Positions 43,301 through 52,070 of a stretch of 59,051 bases of DNA are shown piece by piece; positions within the stretch are counted from its first letter, which is position 1, and each line of letters opens with the position of its first letter. The translations under genes were made by a program, and so were the position numbers. The notes beneath the pieces are model-generated. The model saw only the letters and a program-made list of their open reading frames with translations. It did not search any database and was not told the DNA's origin. This DNA is from JAJVIP01 sp964405835 (GTDB taxonomy: Bacteria; Elusimicrobiota; Elusimicrobia; F11): assembly GCA_964405835.1 (NCBI GenBank), contig CAYOPN010000007.1, positions 1 through 59,051 on the forward strand, in the 5' to 3' direction.

Positions 43301-46300
43301 CCCAGCAAAAACCACTCTGTGGAAATCTCGGAATGGTTGACTGCTTTTACTCTGGCGTGGTACGTGGTGGCAGTGTTCAGATTTAGGAAATTGGTGGTGA
43401 CCGTCTGTGTAGTTATTTCAATATCGTCTTCTCCGTCAAAGGTCGAGGCAGTGGACATTTGGACTGTGTACCAAGTGATCGTCGGGTTTGAGTTGCTTAA
43501 CCAGGAAACCGTAATGGAAGTCAGATTAACCGCGGTCCATGTGGACGCCGCGGAAGCGGGAATGTTCGCGAGCGTGACGGTTGATGCATTGGACGACCAA
43601 GAGCTTGATACGCCATTGATGACGGATTTAACGCGCGCGAAATAGGTCGTGTTGGGGATGAGCGTCCCAAACGGGACCGCATATAAATTGACGGTATCAG
43701 AACTGGTCAACGTGCCAGTGAAATCGGAAGCGGTACTGGTTTCGAGTGTGTAGGTATCGGCGGCCGGTGAAGGCGGCGACCACGCGGCCGTGAAGGAGGA
43801 AATATTTACTACGTTGAAATCGAGACCTGTCGGCACATTTACTTCAAAGACCCAGTTCACGTTATTCCCGAGATCCACGCTTCCAGGAAGCGCGAGGATG
43901 CGGCGGCCGGCAAACGCGTGGGAATCTTTCACCTGCGCGTACACGACCGCGTGTGTGCTCGTGTTGTTGATGTGCCACGGCGTGCCGTCGACATTCGATT
44001 TCAACACGGCCGGGTAGAGCGCCGATCCGGTAATCGAGAACGAAGAAACGGTAACGGTCGAACCCGCATTGAAATACATGGTCGCCGCGGAGCCGAGGCC
44101 AACCGTGTTCACAAACAACCGCGCGGCGGAGAAACTGGAATTGAAGATGAGTCCGCCGGCGCTGGCGTTGGAGGAAGTGACATGACCGAAACCTTGGCCG
44201 GCGTGTTGGACCGACTGCGCGCTCGCGCCAGCGAAGACGACCGTGCTGTTGTTATGAACAAACGAACCGAGGTTCGTCCAATTTCCACGGACGGTCAACA
44301 CGCCTGTCGCGTTGGCCCCAACCGTGGTGACGTTGGTCCCATCTCCAATGGACAGATCACCCTCGATTGTAATCTCTCCCGCCGGGAAGTTTTGCGTGGC
44401 GGTGCCGGCTGGCATCAGGTCGAGATGTCCGTAGGTTTGCGTCGTTAGCGTGAGCGGCGTGCTGGTTTGCAAATAACGCACGCGGCTGGTCGGGCCAAAC
44501 GTGAAAGTGTCGAACGTGGTGGGGAACGTGGAGGTGCCCGACATTTCAAACGTCGCTCCGTTGGAGACCTCGAATGTCCGGCCGGCGTTGCCGACAATTC
44601 CAAATCCGCCGTTCTTGAATGTTCCTGACTGTACGCGCAGATGGCCGGTCACATTGGCCGCGGTCACCGCCGCGCCGAGCGTCGCGCCGGAAGCGGATGT
44701 GTTATTCAAATACAGATTGTGATAAGCCCCTTCCGTAAAGAAGCGAACGGTTTGAGCCGAAGTATCATCGGCATAATTGAAAATGCTGCCCGAACCACCG
44801 GCGTTTAACGTACTGGAGTTGGCTGGCAGCGTCATATTGCCTTTCATGTTTAATTGGCCCGCGCCGCCAGACATGTTGATCACTTTTGCCGGCGCGGTGG
44901 AAGACGCGAAAGTAAATCCGTTGAACGCGTTCAATTCTCCTGATGTGATGTTGATCTGGGACACCCGCGTGGTTGTGTCGTTGGTCCCGGCAAACATGAT
45001 CAACCCGCCCACCGTGGCGGTGCTGGCGTTCAAGTTCCATGCCGTGGTGCGATTATCAAGCAGGGGTTGATGCATGGTGACAGGACCGTTCACAGTTAAT
45101 GTGACCGTGCTTAACTGTGTGAGCGAGTTGTTGGCGTTTGAGGCTGCGAACACAATTCCGGCCACCGTGGCGTCTACGTTAACGATCACGCTGATGCCGG
45201 AGTTGATGGTGATGAGGTCCGTTGTCGCTGGGAACCCTCCCGGTCCCGTGCAATTCACCCATGTCCCGGCCGTGTCCCAATTTCCGGAGACCGCGGCGTT
45301 GCAGGTCGTGGGGGAAGTTGTTTTGGTGCTGCCGACCGTCAAATAGGAGGAGTTCAATTCGCCGTGGTTGACCGCTTTGATACGCGCGAAATAGGTGGAG
45401 CCGAGGAAGAGGTCCTCAAAGGTTGCGCTTAGGTTGTACGTGGAGGAGCTATAAAACTCTTCGGTTAAGAAGTCGCTGGCGGTGGCGAGGTCGACGACGT
45501 ACCGGGTGATGCCGGTTGGGTTGCCGTTCGCGAGCCAGTTGACGGTGAAGGACGTGTAATTGACGAAGGTCCATGTGGAAGCTGCGGATGCCGGAATATT
45601 TGCCAGCGTGGCGGTGGCGAGTTCCGTTGACCAAGCACTGGCGATGCCCGCATTAATCGAATTCACACGACCGTAGTAAGTGGTGTTCGCTGTCAACGGC
45701 GCGGTCGAAGTGGCGAACAAATTCAGTGTGGACGAACTGATGACGGTGCCGTTGAATAGAGAGTCGGTACTGACTTGGAACGTGTAGCTGTTTCCGGGCG
45801 GGACCGGAGCGTCCCATGCGGTCGTTAGCGTATGAGTGGAAGAAGCGGTGAACCGGAAATTGGACGGCGTGGACGGCGCTTGTGTCACGGTGCTTCCCAA
45901 CAAGAACCATGCGGTGTCGATATTCGAATGGTTAACCGCTTTAACGCGGGCGTAATAGGTTTCACCGTGACTCATGGATTGGATCGTGGCCTGCAGATTG
46001 TAGGTGGACGAACTGAAAGTTACACCCGCATTGAACGCGGACACGGTCGAGAGTTCAAGCACGTACCTTGTCTGCGGCGATGGGTTTCCGTTGCCCAGCC
46101 ACGCGACCGTTACCGATGTGAAATTCACCGCGGTCCAGGTGGAAGCGGCGGTGACCGGAGCTCTGGCGAGCGTTGCCGTTGAGAGTGTTGAAGACCAATC
46201 GCTGAGAAGGCCGGAAACAATGGAATTGATGCGCGCGTGATAGGTGGTGTTCACCAACAAGAATGACGTGGTCGCGCTCGTGAGTCCCGTCGACGTGGTG

Positions 46301-49300
46301 GACGTCGGCGCGACGAAATTCGAATTGGTGCTGAACGTCAATGTGTAACTGTCTGGCGCAGGAACGTTGGCCGACCATCCCAAACTTAGTGTATTGGTCG
46401 ATGCCGATGTGAAAACAAAATCGGATGGTGTGTCGGCGCCAAAAGCCCAGTTGGAATTGTGGTCTATGCTAACGCCGCCGGGGTAATCGAAGATGCGCAG
46501 TCCGGAATTGGCGTTGGAATCTTCCACGGACACATAACGGACGGTGTGTGTGCTGGTGTTATTGAGATGCCAATAGGTGCCGGTGTGTGTGGAACGCAGG
46601 ACCACCGGATAGGGCGCGGCGCCGGTGACAACGAAAGTGGCGACCGTGAACGTTGATCTTCCGGCGAAGTACATCGTGGCTGACGAGTTCAGATCGGACG
46701 TGTTCAGCATCATTTTGGAAGCGGAGAAACTGGACGTGAACATCACGCCGCCGGCGCTGATGTTGGAAGAAATAATTGTGGCGAAGGTTTGTCCGGCGTT
46801 GGCGATCCGTTGCGTTGTGTTGCCGGACAGCGTAATGGAACTGGTGTTTGCCGTGAACACGCCGGCGTTGGACCAGTCGCCACGCACGCGCATGTTGATG
46901 TTGCCCGCTTGGAATACGCCAAGCGGATTGATCGACATATTGCCGTTCACGTCAATCAGCCGGCCATTGGTGTTGTTGTTCAACGTGGTTGAGTTCGTAT
47001 CGGACGCGCCGCCGATAGTTAAGTCACCGTTCACGATAATCCTTCCTGTGCCAAGAGGGGACGTGGTGATGGTCCGGTTGGCCGCGGAGGAATTGCTGAA
47101 CGTTAAATTGTTGAAGGTCCAGTTGTTGGTGCCGGCAATGTGGCTGCCGAATTGTTGGTTGAGCGCGACCCGTTGCTCAAATGTGCCGCCGCTCAAATTG
47201 ATTGTCCCGTTGGTCCCATTGCCCATGACGCTGCCGTTCACGGTAACGTCCACAGCTCCGAGCAACGTGCCTGCTGTTACCGTCAACGTGGACCCTATCG
47301 ACACCGGGTCGTTCAACGTCCATTGGCCGCCCGTTCCACTAAAAGTCAACGAGTTGAAATCGGACGCTCCGAGCATATTGCCGGACAAGCCAAGGCCCGC
47401 GGTGGTGCCGTTGAAAGTGACAGTCCCGTTCCGCGAGGTGAACGCGCCGTCATTTTGATAGTTGCCGCCGATGGCCAAGGAAAGATTGGTGGCGGACACG
47501 TCCAGCGTGTTATTGGCTTCGATCGTGACCTTCGCCGTCGCGGTCGTAGCGGCAAGCAATGTTTTGGTGGGTGTTCCGCTCGGAGCGCTCAACGTAAGGT
47601 TCCCGTACACCGGTGTGCCCGAGATATTTTGGTTAATGCCGGCGTTGTAAGTCACCGTGGAGAGCGCATTAAGCGCGATGCGACTGGCGGTGTAGTTCGT
47701 GGGCCACGTGGTTGCGGTCCCCGCTGTTCCCAAAATGAAATTGGTATTGGCCGCCATTGTCAGCAGATTCGTCGCATTGCCGGCGATTTGGAATCCGCCG
47801 TCTGCCAACATTCCATTCTCAATTTTTAAATTTCCATTGATGGTGGGAGCGGCCCCGAACGTTTGTGTTTGATTGGGCGTATCGATGATCAAATGCATGA
47901 GTGTCAGCGTGCCGGAGTTGATCACGGTGCTGGCCGCGCTCGTGATGGTCAATGTGGACGTCATGGCCGAGTAGGTCCCGACGCGGGTGATCAGCGGGCC
48001 CGTCAATCCGTTGACGATGACGGAAGATCCGTTGGCATAGAAGAATCCGTTGGTGGCGACATTGAGGGTCCCGGTTTGGAAAGGCCGGTTGCTTGTGGTG
48101 GTGGTCATGCTGGAACTCGCCGTCCCGGTGCGCGTCAGCAACGTGTCGGCGTCCACGTCCAAAAGACCTCCCAGGTTTACGGTCAATACGTTATTACCGG
48201 CCGGGGTCACCGTGAAATCGTTCAAGACTGTCACCGTGCCCGCTCCGAACGTGTAAGCGCGCGCGGCATTGACCGTTGGGCTCAAGACCAGGTCGTAGAA
48301 CGACGGTGTTCCGGAATGCAGTGTCACCGATGCGTTGGGGGTCATGGTTACGATAGAGTTGCCCGATTCAAACACGCCGGCGTGGGCGAACAACGTGCCG
48401 GATGTGGCGCTAAGCGTGATGGTGGCGGATTGCGCGCGCAGCGTCGCTTGCGCTCGCAGGTCCAACCGGCCCGCGTTGAGCGAATAGTTCGAGCCGACCA
48501 CTGTATCAAGGATGGAATAGGCGTTTCCGCTTCCATCCAGAATCGCATTGTGCGTGGCCGCCACGTTGATAGCACCGCCCATGTTGACCGTCAATGTCGC
48601 CACTCCGACGGAGACTTTATCAGGATCGATGGTGAATGTACCGTTCATGGTCAGGTCGCCTGACCCCATTTCGTAAGTGCGGTTCGCGGTCAGCGTGGGC
48701 GAAATGGTCACGAAGTTAAATGTGATGGTTCCGTTCGTAAGAGTGACGTCGGCGTCAGAGGTAAACGTCACCGTGGTGCCGGCGGTGGTGAACGTGCCGG
48801 CTTGGTTCCATAACGGGCTTGTTGTTCCGTTCAAAGTGATCAGCGAAGAGCGGCCGTTTAATGTCCCACCCGTCATGAGACTAAGACGCCCGGTCGTTAT
48901 TGGGTAATTGGTCGCGGTCGTGTCCAATGTGGTCGTGGCGTTGTTCGTGCGCGTGATTGTGATTGTTTTGTCCGGCGCTACGACTATTCCGCTCGCGCCA
49001 AGGTTGACGGTCAAAGCCGCGGCACCGACCGTGGTTTTGTCCGGGTTAATGATGAAATCGCCATTAATGGTGTGCGGTCCGGCGCCGACGGTGTAGGTGC
49101 GGGCGGCCGTGATCGTTGGCAAGAAGGACAGGTTGTAAAGATTTTGCGTGCCGCTAAAAACCGTCACGGCGGCGTTCGCCGACGCGATGACAAGCGAAAA
49201 CCCTTCGTTGAATGTGCCGGTCCTCGTCATCAAGGTGCCGGCGGTTCCGTTTAGCGTGATCGTTGAATTTTGCGCATTGTAAGTACCGTTTGCGGCGATA

Positions 49301-51606
49301 TTGATTAATCCGGTGTTGAGTGGATAATCCAAACCGGCTCCGCTGTCGAGAACGGAATAACCGTTGGTAGTGCCCGAGATAGTTGTAGTGAAACCGGCTC
49401 CGACCGCGATCGATGAACTCATGTTGACAGTAAGCGTGGTGTTGCCGGCGGTTGTTTTCACCGGGTTGATGGTGAAGTTTCCGTTAAGAGTCAAACTTCC
49501 TCCTCCAATGGTGTAGGCACGGTCGGAGGTCAATGTCGGCGTAAGGGAAAACGCGTTCAAAGTGAATGTCCCAGAGAAAATTTGGACGTCGGCATCCGAG
49601 CCGATTGATAATGTGGACGTCGCTGGTGTAAAGGTCCCGTTTACAGTGAATAGCGGTCCCGTTGTTCCGTTTAGCGTTATGGCGGACGCGCCGGCGCTAA
49701 GAGTCCCGGCGGTGTCCACCAACAACCGTCCCGCCACCAACGCGAATCCACCTGTGGCCAATGACGCTGTGGCCGACCCCGAACCTGAAATGGACAAGAG
49801 ATCGTCTGTTTCCATGGCCACTCCCATGGTGACGGCCAATGCGCCGGATCCGGAGGGATTAATAATCAAATCATTGAGCACCGTGATAGATGTTGTTCCC
49901 ACGCTCCAAGCCCGCCCGGCTGATAAGTTCGGTGTTAGGGACAGATCGTAGAGAGTCATTCCGGATGCCGTCATCGTAATGGCCGCGTCGGAATTCATGA
50001 TGACTTCGGACGTTCCGGGGATAAATGTTCCACCTTCGGTCAACAGTGTGCCGCTTGTACCGTTCAGTGTGATGACGGAATCGTTGGCGTTCAATGTTGC
50101 GCCCGCCGCGACGTTGATGGCGCCGGCCGTTAACGCGTAGTTATTTCCGGTGGTGTCAAACACCGTCAATGCATTGGTGGTGCGTGTGATGGTCAGTGTT
50201 CTGGTTGAAACCACGGTCAAAGCGTCTCCCATGTTAACTGTCAATGTTTGTGCGCTTCCCGCCGTGGGGTTGATGTTCATGGCGCCCCAAACGGTAATGG
50301 CTCCGGTGCCGAACGTGTAAGCCTGCGGCGCTGTGATGGTTGGTGTCAAATTGAGATTGTTGAAGTCAACGCTGCCTTGCGTGAGTTGCACCGTGGCATT
50401 GGGAGAAAATATCACGTTGGAATATCCACGATTAAATGTACCCGCATTGGTCCACAGCGTCCCGCTCGTCCCGATCACCGTTACGGTGGAGTTGCGTGCG
50501 GTGAAAACACCATTGGCTTCCAAGTTAACGCGGCCAACCGTAGGCGCCCAATTGCTAACGGTGTCAAAAATAGAATCAGCATTCCCTGTTCCTGTGATGG
50601 TCAGGTTGGTCGCCGCCGCGCCCGTGATGGCTGCTCCCATGTTGACACTCAACGAGGCATCTCCAACGGTGGAGTTATCGGGATTAATGGTGAAGTCTCC
50701 CGTCATCGTGAGAACGCTGGTGCCGAATGTATAGGTGCGGTTTGCAGACAAAGTGGGCCTTAGTTCCAAGTGGTTTAAGGTCAATGTAGCGTTGTTGTTG
50801 ATGGTGACCGAAGCGTCGGATGTCACGGTCACCGTTGATCCTCCCTGATTAAATGTTCCGACGCGCGTGAACAGGGTTCCGGCTGCGCCTGTCAGAGTAA
50901 TTTGGGAATTGTTGGCGAGGAACGTGCTGTTGGTCGCCAAGTTTAAGAGTCCGGTTGTCAGCGCGTAGCTGTTGGTTGTCGTTGTGAACGTAGAGCGCGC
51001 ATTTGTGGTTGCTTGGACCGTGGTGGTGCCGCCAACTCGGATTGGCGCTCCCATGTTGATTTGCATGACGATCACGCCGGCACTGGCCTTGGTGGGATTA
51101 ATGTTGAAATCGCCCAAGACCGTTACCGAACTGGACCCGAACGTGTAGGTGTTGGCCAGTACCGTGGTGGTCGTAAACGACAGGTTATTGAACGTAATTG
51201 AACCGACGTTCACGTTGACGCTTGACGTAGAGACGATGAGGACAGTTGAGTTGTTGGCCAGGAAGGCTGTTGAATTGTAAACGGTGAAGGCGGTCTGGTT
51301 GGTGTGCGGATTGATTCTCAGTGTTCTGCTATTTGCATCCGCCCACAACTGGCCGCCGTCGTTGATGGTCAGTGTTCGAACGCTTGAACTCACATTTAAC
51401 GTGATGGTGTGTCCTTGAAGGATCGTCACCGTGTCGGTTGAACGGGGAACGGTATTGACGCAGCCCGTTCCGGTCCACGACGTGGGCGTGCCCCAATTCC
51501 CGCTCGTCACGTTTGATTGGCATGTCGCGGCATAAATGAACTTACTCATGCTCGCCATGGCAAGCATGAATAGCCCAAATTTACGAAGCGTGCTCAAATA
51601 CTTCAT
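37321..51606 (-). CDS. Giant secreted repeat / fibronectin type III surface protein (4761 residues)
   Basis: Signal peptide at 1-26 (LFMLAMASMSKFIYA). Residues about 28-90 are a G8-like module with paired Cys and two Trp (SGNWGTPTSWTGTGC). To about 1500, eight or nine repeats of about 130 residues follow, each with (S/R)PTLxAxRTYTFG, GDFxINP and LTVNMG, probably a beta-helix stalk. From about 1725, paired Fn3 domains (seven copies of the ASTWTAVNxTS type plus eight of the partner type) alternate with three near-identical modules of about 450 residues, starting near 2099, 2777 and 4041 with TCNA...W...NCTG. Four short WHLNNTSTH...DSNA...NW segments punctuate it. The last 150 residues (37321-37773) resemble the small paralogues. 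It is extremely Thr/Ser/Asn rich. There is no LPxTG or autotransporter barrel. A surface fibre or adhesin is inferred. Confidence 0.9.
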   Translation of the reverse strand: MKYLSTLRKFGLFMLAMASMSKFIYAATCQSNVTSGNWGTPTSWTGTGCVNTVPRSTDTVTILQGHTITLNVSSSVRTLTINDGGQLWADANSRTLRINPHTNQTAFTVYNSTAFLANNSTVLIVSTSSVNVNVGSITFNNLSFTTTTVLANTYTFGSSSVTVLGDFNINPTKASAGVIVMQINMGAPIRVGGTTTVQATTNARSTFTTTTNSYALTTGLLNLATNSTFLANNSQITLTGAAGTLFTRVGTFNQGGSTVTVTSDASVTINNNATLTLNHLELRPTLSANRTYTFGTSVLTMTGDFTINPDNSTVGDASLSVNMGAAITGAAATNLTITGTGNADSIFDTVSNWAPTVGRVNLEANGVFTARNSTVTVIGTSGTLWTNAGTFNRGYSNVIFSPNATVQLTQGSVDFNNLNLTPTITAPQAYTFGTGAITVWGAMNINPTAGSAQTLTVNMGDALTVVSTRTLTITRTTNALTVFDTTGNNYALTAGAINVAAGATLNANDSVITLNGTSGTLLTEGGTFIPGTSEVIMNSDAAITMTASGMTLYDLSLTPNLSAGRAWSVGTTSITVLNDLIINPSGSGALAVTMGVAMETDDLLSISGSGSATASLATGGFALVAGRLLVDTAGTLSAGASAITLNGTTGPLFTVNGTFTPATSTLSIGSDADVQIFSGTFTLNAFSLTPTLTSDRAYTIGGGSLTLNGNFTINPVKTTAGNTTLTVNMSSSIAVGAGFTTTISGTTNGYSVLDSGAGLDYPLNTGLINIAANGTYNAQNSTITLNGTAGTLMTRTGTFNEGFSLVIASANAAVTVFSGTQNLYNLSFLPTITAARTYTVGAGPHTINGDFIINPDKTTVGAAALTVNLGASGIVVAPDKTITITRTNNATTTLDTTATNYPITTGRLSLMTGGTLNGRSSLITLNGTTSPLWNQAGTFTTAGTTVTFTSDADVTLTNGTITFNFVTISPTLTANRTYEMGSGDLTMNGTFTIDPDKVSVGVATLTVNMGGAINVAATHNAILDGSGNAYSILDTVVGSNYSLNAGRLDLRAQATLRAQSATITLSATSGTLFAHAGVFESGNSIVTMTPNASVTLHSGTPSFYDLVLSPTVNAARAYTFGAGTVTVLNDFTVTPAGNNVLTVNLGGLLDVDADTLLTRTGTASSSMTTTTSNRPFQTGTLNVATNGFFYANGSSVIVNGLTGPLITRVGTYSAMTSTLTITSAASTVINSGTLTLMHLIIDTPNQTQTFGAAPTINGNLKIENGMLADGGFQIAGNATNLLTMAANTNFILGTAGTATTWPTNYTASRIALNALSTVTYNAGINQNISGTPVYGNLTLSAPSGTPTKTLLAATTATAKVTIEANNTLDVSATNLSLAIGGNYQNDGAFTSRNGTVTFNGTTAGLGLSGNMLGASDFNSLTFSGTGGQWTLNDPVSIGSTLTVTAGTLLGAVDVTVNGSVMGNGTNGTINLSGGTFEQRVALNQQFGSHIAGTNNWTFNNLTFSNSSAANRTITTSPLGTGRIIVNGDLTIGGASDTNSTTLNNNTNGRLIDVNGNMSINPLGVFQAGNINMRVRGDWSNAGVFTANTSSITLSGNTTQRIANAGQTFATIISSNISAGGVMFTSSFSASKMMLNTSDLNSSATMYFAGRSTFTVATFVVTGAAPYPVVLRSTHTGTYWHLNNTSTHTVRYVSVEDSNANSGLRIFDYPGGVSIDHNSNWAFGADTPSDFVFTSASTNTLSLGWSANVPAPDSYTLTFSTNSNFVAPTSTTSTGLTSATTSFLLVNTTYHARINSIVSGLLSDWSSTLSTATLARAPVTAASTWTAVNFTSVTVAWLGNGNPSPQTRYVLELSTVSAFNAGVTFSSSTYNLQATIQSMSHGETYYARVKAVNHSNIDTAWFLLGSTVTQAPSTPSNFRFTASSTHTLTTAWDAPVPPGNSYTFQVSTDSLFNGTVISSSTLNLFATSTAPLTANTTYYGRVNSINAGIASAWSTELATATLANIPASAASTWTFVNYTSFTVNWLANGNPTGITRYVVDLATASDFLTEEFYSSSTYNLSATFEDLFLGSTYFARIKAVNHGELNSSYLTVGSTKTTSPTTCNAAVSGNWDTAGTWVNCTGPGGFPATTDLITINSGISVIVNVDATVAGIVFAASNANNSLTQLSTVTLTVNGPVTMHQPLLDNRTTAWNLNASTATVGGLIMFAGTNDTTTRVSQINITSGELNAFNGFTFASSTAPAKVINMSGGAGQLNMKGNMTLPANSSTLNAGGSGSIFNYADDTSAQTVRFFTEGAYHNLYLNNTSASGATLGAAVTAANVTGHLRVQSGTFKNGGFGIVGNAGRTFEVSNGATFEMSGTSTFPTTFDTFTFGPTSRVRYLQTSTPLTLTTQTYGHLDLMPAGTATQNFPAGEITIEGDLSIGDGTNVTTVGANATGVLTVRGNWTNLGSFVHNNSTVVFAGASAQSVQHAGQGFGHVTSSNASAGGLIFNSSFSAARLFVNTVGLGSAATMYFNAGSTVTVSSFSITGSALYPAVLKSNVDGTPWHINNTSTHAVVYAQVKDSHAFAGRRILALPGSVDLGNNVNWVFEVNVPTGLDFNVVNISSFTAAWSPPSPAADTYTLETSTASDFTGTLTSSDTVNLYAVPFGTLIPNTTYFARVKSVINGVSSSWSSNASTVTLANIPASAASTWTAVNLTSITVSWLSNSNPTITWYTVQMSTASTFDGEDDIEITTQTVTTNFLNLNTATTYHARVKAVNHSEISTEWFLLGSTNTQTPVTCNANTVGTWSWTVGANWLNCTGPGGVPSATDIITINSGVNVIANVDATVGGIILASPGTNNSLTHLSTVTLTVNGNVTLSAATTANRTSGWNINNGTATVTGLISFPGAPVGTRISSITVTSGQLNALGGITFAANTINTNKIIVLSGSTAQLNLKGALTVPNPSATLTAGVGSIFNYNDDSAAQTISTFPAGGYNNLHVNNTSVSGATLGAAISATNVAGNLRVQSGTLKNGGLAIVGGAGDTFQVADGATFEMSGTSAFPTTFGTFTFGPTSRTRYLQSSAALNITVQSYGHLDLMPSATATRTFLAGANTIQGDLTIGDGTNATTVTANTNNTVLTVSSAVTINPNATFTAHASNPLVVRGDWRNNGVFTHNNSTISFQGISAQYVNNYGKPFANVLSSNTSAGGLVFSSSFSAARLLVNTNGLSPAATVYFAAGSTFTVSTFTITGTSGAPVVLRSIVTGNAWFLNNTTSYNVSYADVRDSNASGGRRIVNYPGGVDSGNNVNWVFGSNPPPTLQAINVALDSIGYSWSAATPLPDTYTLFVSTNSGFSAPLTSALNALTSDTTAGLKINTTYYARVIATIEGLDSAPTTVSTATLAEIPLSAASTWTAVNTTSITVTWLGNNNPFPATWFRVQLSTVPDFLSGTTLSSTTNNLNSTFSSLIPDSIYFGRVAAVNHSGVPTAFVNLGSTATLPVNAPTGLFISSAATNRLTGGWTASAPTGDSYTFQVSTASNFSGTITSSNTTLLIATTSASLSVNTTYYGRVNAIINGSSSPWSASVTTATLANQPASAASTWTAVNITSLTVNWLGNGNPAAVTQYAVQLTTVSDFLSGTLLNAETNSLDNIFDQLESGTVYYARVRAINHSGIPSDWQTLGSTHTIVSAIPKNLAFSSAATTALSATWQASAPPGDTYTLRVSTDSDFGGTIVSSTTGNLFATTMVPLIPNTTYYGQVSATVGGIPYPYSAYVTTPTLANIPLTAASTWTAVNVTSLTVNWLSNSNPSSTLYTVQLSTVSNFLSGTVHSSDTTDTAVLFESLLPFRAYFARVRAISHSNIPTSWLTNGSTTTLAPNMPNNFFFTSAATNTLSASWSQPVPAGTSYTMQVSTASDFSGSLVSSITANLFATLPATLSVNTTYYGRANAIVGIATSAWTTGIATATLANRPVTVASTWTAVNLTSFTVNWAQNGNPASVTRYMLQISTSTGFDGFDDIFISTFGLNAVVESLETATVYYGQVKAINHSDIDSAWFLLGSTNTRTPTTCNATTTGNWSNASIWTNCTGLGGFPSATDIITINSTITVTVNVDATVGGIIFAAPGAISSALTHSSTNVLIVNGNVVFNQPTTPSRNNSWNIGDASATVNGLINFAGASATTSRVSRIVIDNGTLNAYGGMTFAASANDTKIINMSGGAGRINLKGALSISNARLLTGTAGSVFNYADSSSGQTVQFFPAGSYENLHISNISGSGATLSAAITGTNVTGNVVVASGTFKNGGFAIAGNAGKSFHVMDDATFEMSGTSAFPTVFGTFTFDPLSRVRYLQTNTQNIAGQTFGHLDLVPAASATHNLPAATFNVLGDLTIGANATLNASSNQLISVGGNWSNSGLFNANSGTVTFNGAETQTLAGSTTFYALRAITSNTTIYFTPGTTQHVTHAVEFRDNTLRSISDDDPWHFRYAGSSQTLINVSVRDSNASAGALMQTQPLSVDLGNNTRWDFGSPSAVNNFSAFRSTFGAAIDLTWTSPGEDGSFGTLINSTFTIQYTTDTIFAEGNSWSPTAAQPAHVYRLNIATTNITAGSGQGRTITGLISGGTYYFRLWTTDINNNTSSISNGATTYAQPTNLSITLSTNTLSLPTPINLNTTLVISTGITVTNNGNVPATFEFAATTATPGSPWQIAATTATDRFVLWSIINATEPNATDFGVEDKLSDAFTRCTSTVISNSGSNCVDLPVGATRTIWFKLGMPGLTTTGNAQEIRITGKATVPD

Positions 51607-51636
51607 CGGATGTTTTCCGATGGCCCGGTTTTTTTC

Positions 51637-51990
51637 TCAGCGCCCTCTGGACAATTCCGCCAGCGTGAAACTGCACAGCGCCATGTTCACGCGTTTCTCC
51701 AACTGGATCCCAATGTCCGGATTGCTGGCGGTCGGGTCGACATCGATGGTGAGCGCTTCCATGACTTCCAGTGCCGTGATATTGGAGAGCGGTTTGGCGA
51801 GCCGGTAACCGACTCCTTTCAGCGCGATCACCAACCCCGCGTGGGCCAATGACTGCAGGACTTTTTGGGCATAGGCCGGTGGGATGTTTTGTTTCTTGGC
51901 GATCTGCTCTGCGTCTTGAAACTCAACGGGCGTTTTCGATAACTCGAACAAACACGCGACGCCGTACTTCACTTTTTGATTGATGCGCAT
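51637..51990 (-). CDS. Rrf2-family transcriptional regulator without the Fe-S cysteines
   Basis: 117 residues of the Rrf2 winged-helix family (IscR, NsrR, RirA relatives): MRINQKVKYGVACLFELSK, AEQIAKKQNIPPAYAQKVL (recognition helix region), GLVIALKGVGYRLAKP (wing). The usual three clustered cysteines that hold a [2Fe-2S] cluster in the C-terminal part are absent; only two isolated Cys remain (GVACLF, MALCSF). It may therefore sense something else, or simply bind DNA. An excellent ribosome site (AGGGAGG) precedes the ATG. It is 30 bp upstream of the giant gene on the same strand, so it probably leads and controls the surface operon. Confidence 0.85.
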   Translation of the reverse strand: MRINQKVKYGVACLFELSKTPVEFQDAEQIAKKQNIPPAYAQKVLQSLAHAGLVIALKGVGYRLAKPLSNITALEVMEALTIDVDPTASNPDIGIQLEKRVNMALCSFTLAELSRGR

Positions 51991-52041
51991 ACGATGACCT
52001 CCCTAATGATTCAATTATTGTTGCTGCATGACGGGACCACT

Positions 52042-52062
52042 AACGGACTGTCGCAGTCCGTT
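52042..52062. promoter_or_regulatory. Inverted repeat upstream of the Rrf2 gene (possible operator)
   Basis: Perfect 8-bp arms AACGGACT and AGTCCGTT around a GTCGC centre, between the upstream terminator and the Rrf2 ribosome site (52 bp before its ATG). The spacing suits a dimeric winged-helix regulator, so it could be the autoregulatory site. One arm is also complementary to the 5' arm of the adjacent terminator stem, allowing alternative RNA pairing. No convincing -35/-10 pair is visible. Confidence 0.4.
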
Positions 52063-52070
52063 GGTTGGGC

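Noticed and set aside
42743..43645. Long + strand reading frames opposite the giant gene (also 46625-47458, 47140-47829, 47863-48663)
   Set aside because: They are antisense shadows of a low-complexity Thr/Ser-rich gene; no signal, domain or ribosome site supports them.
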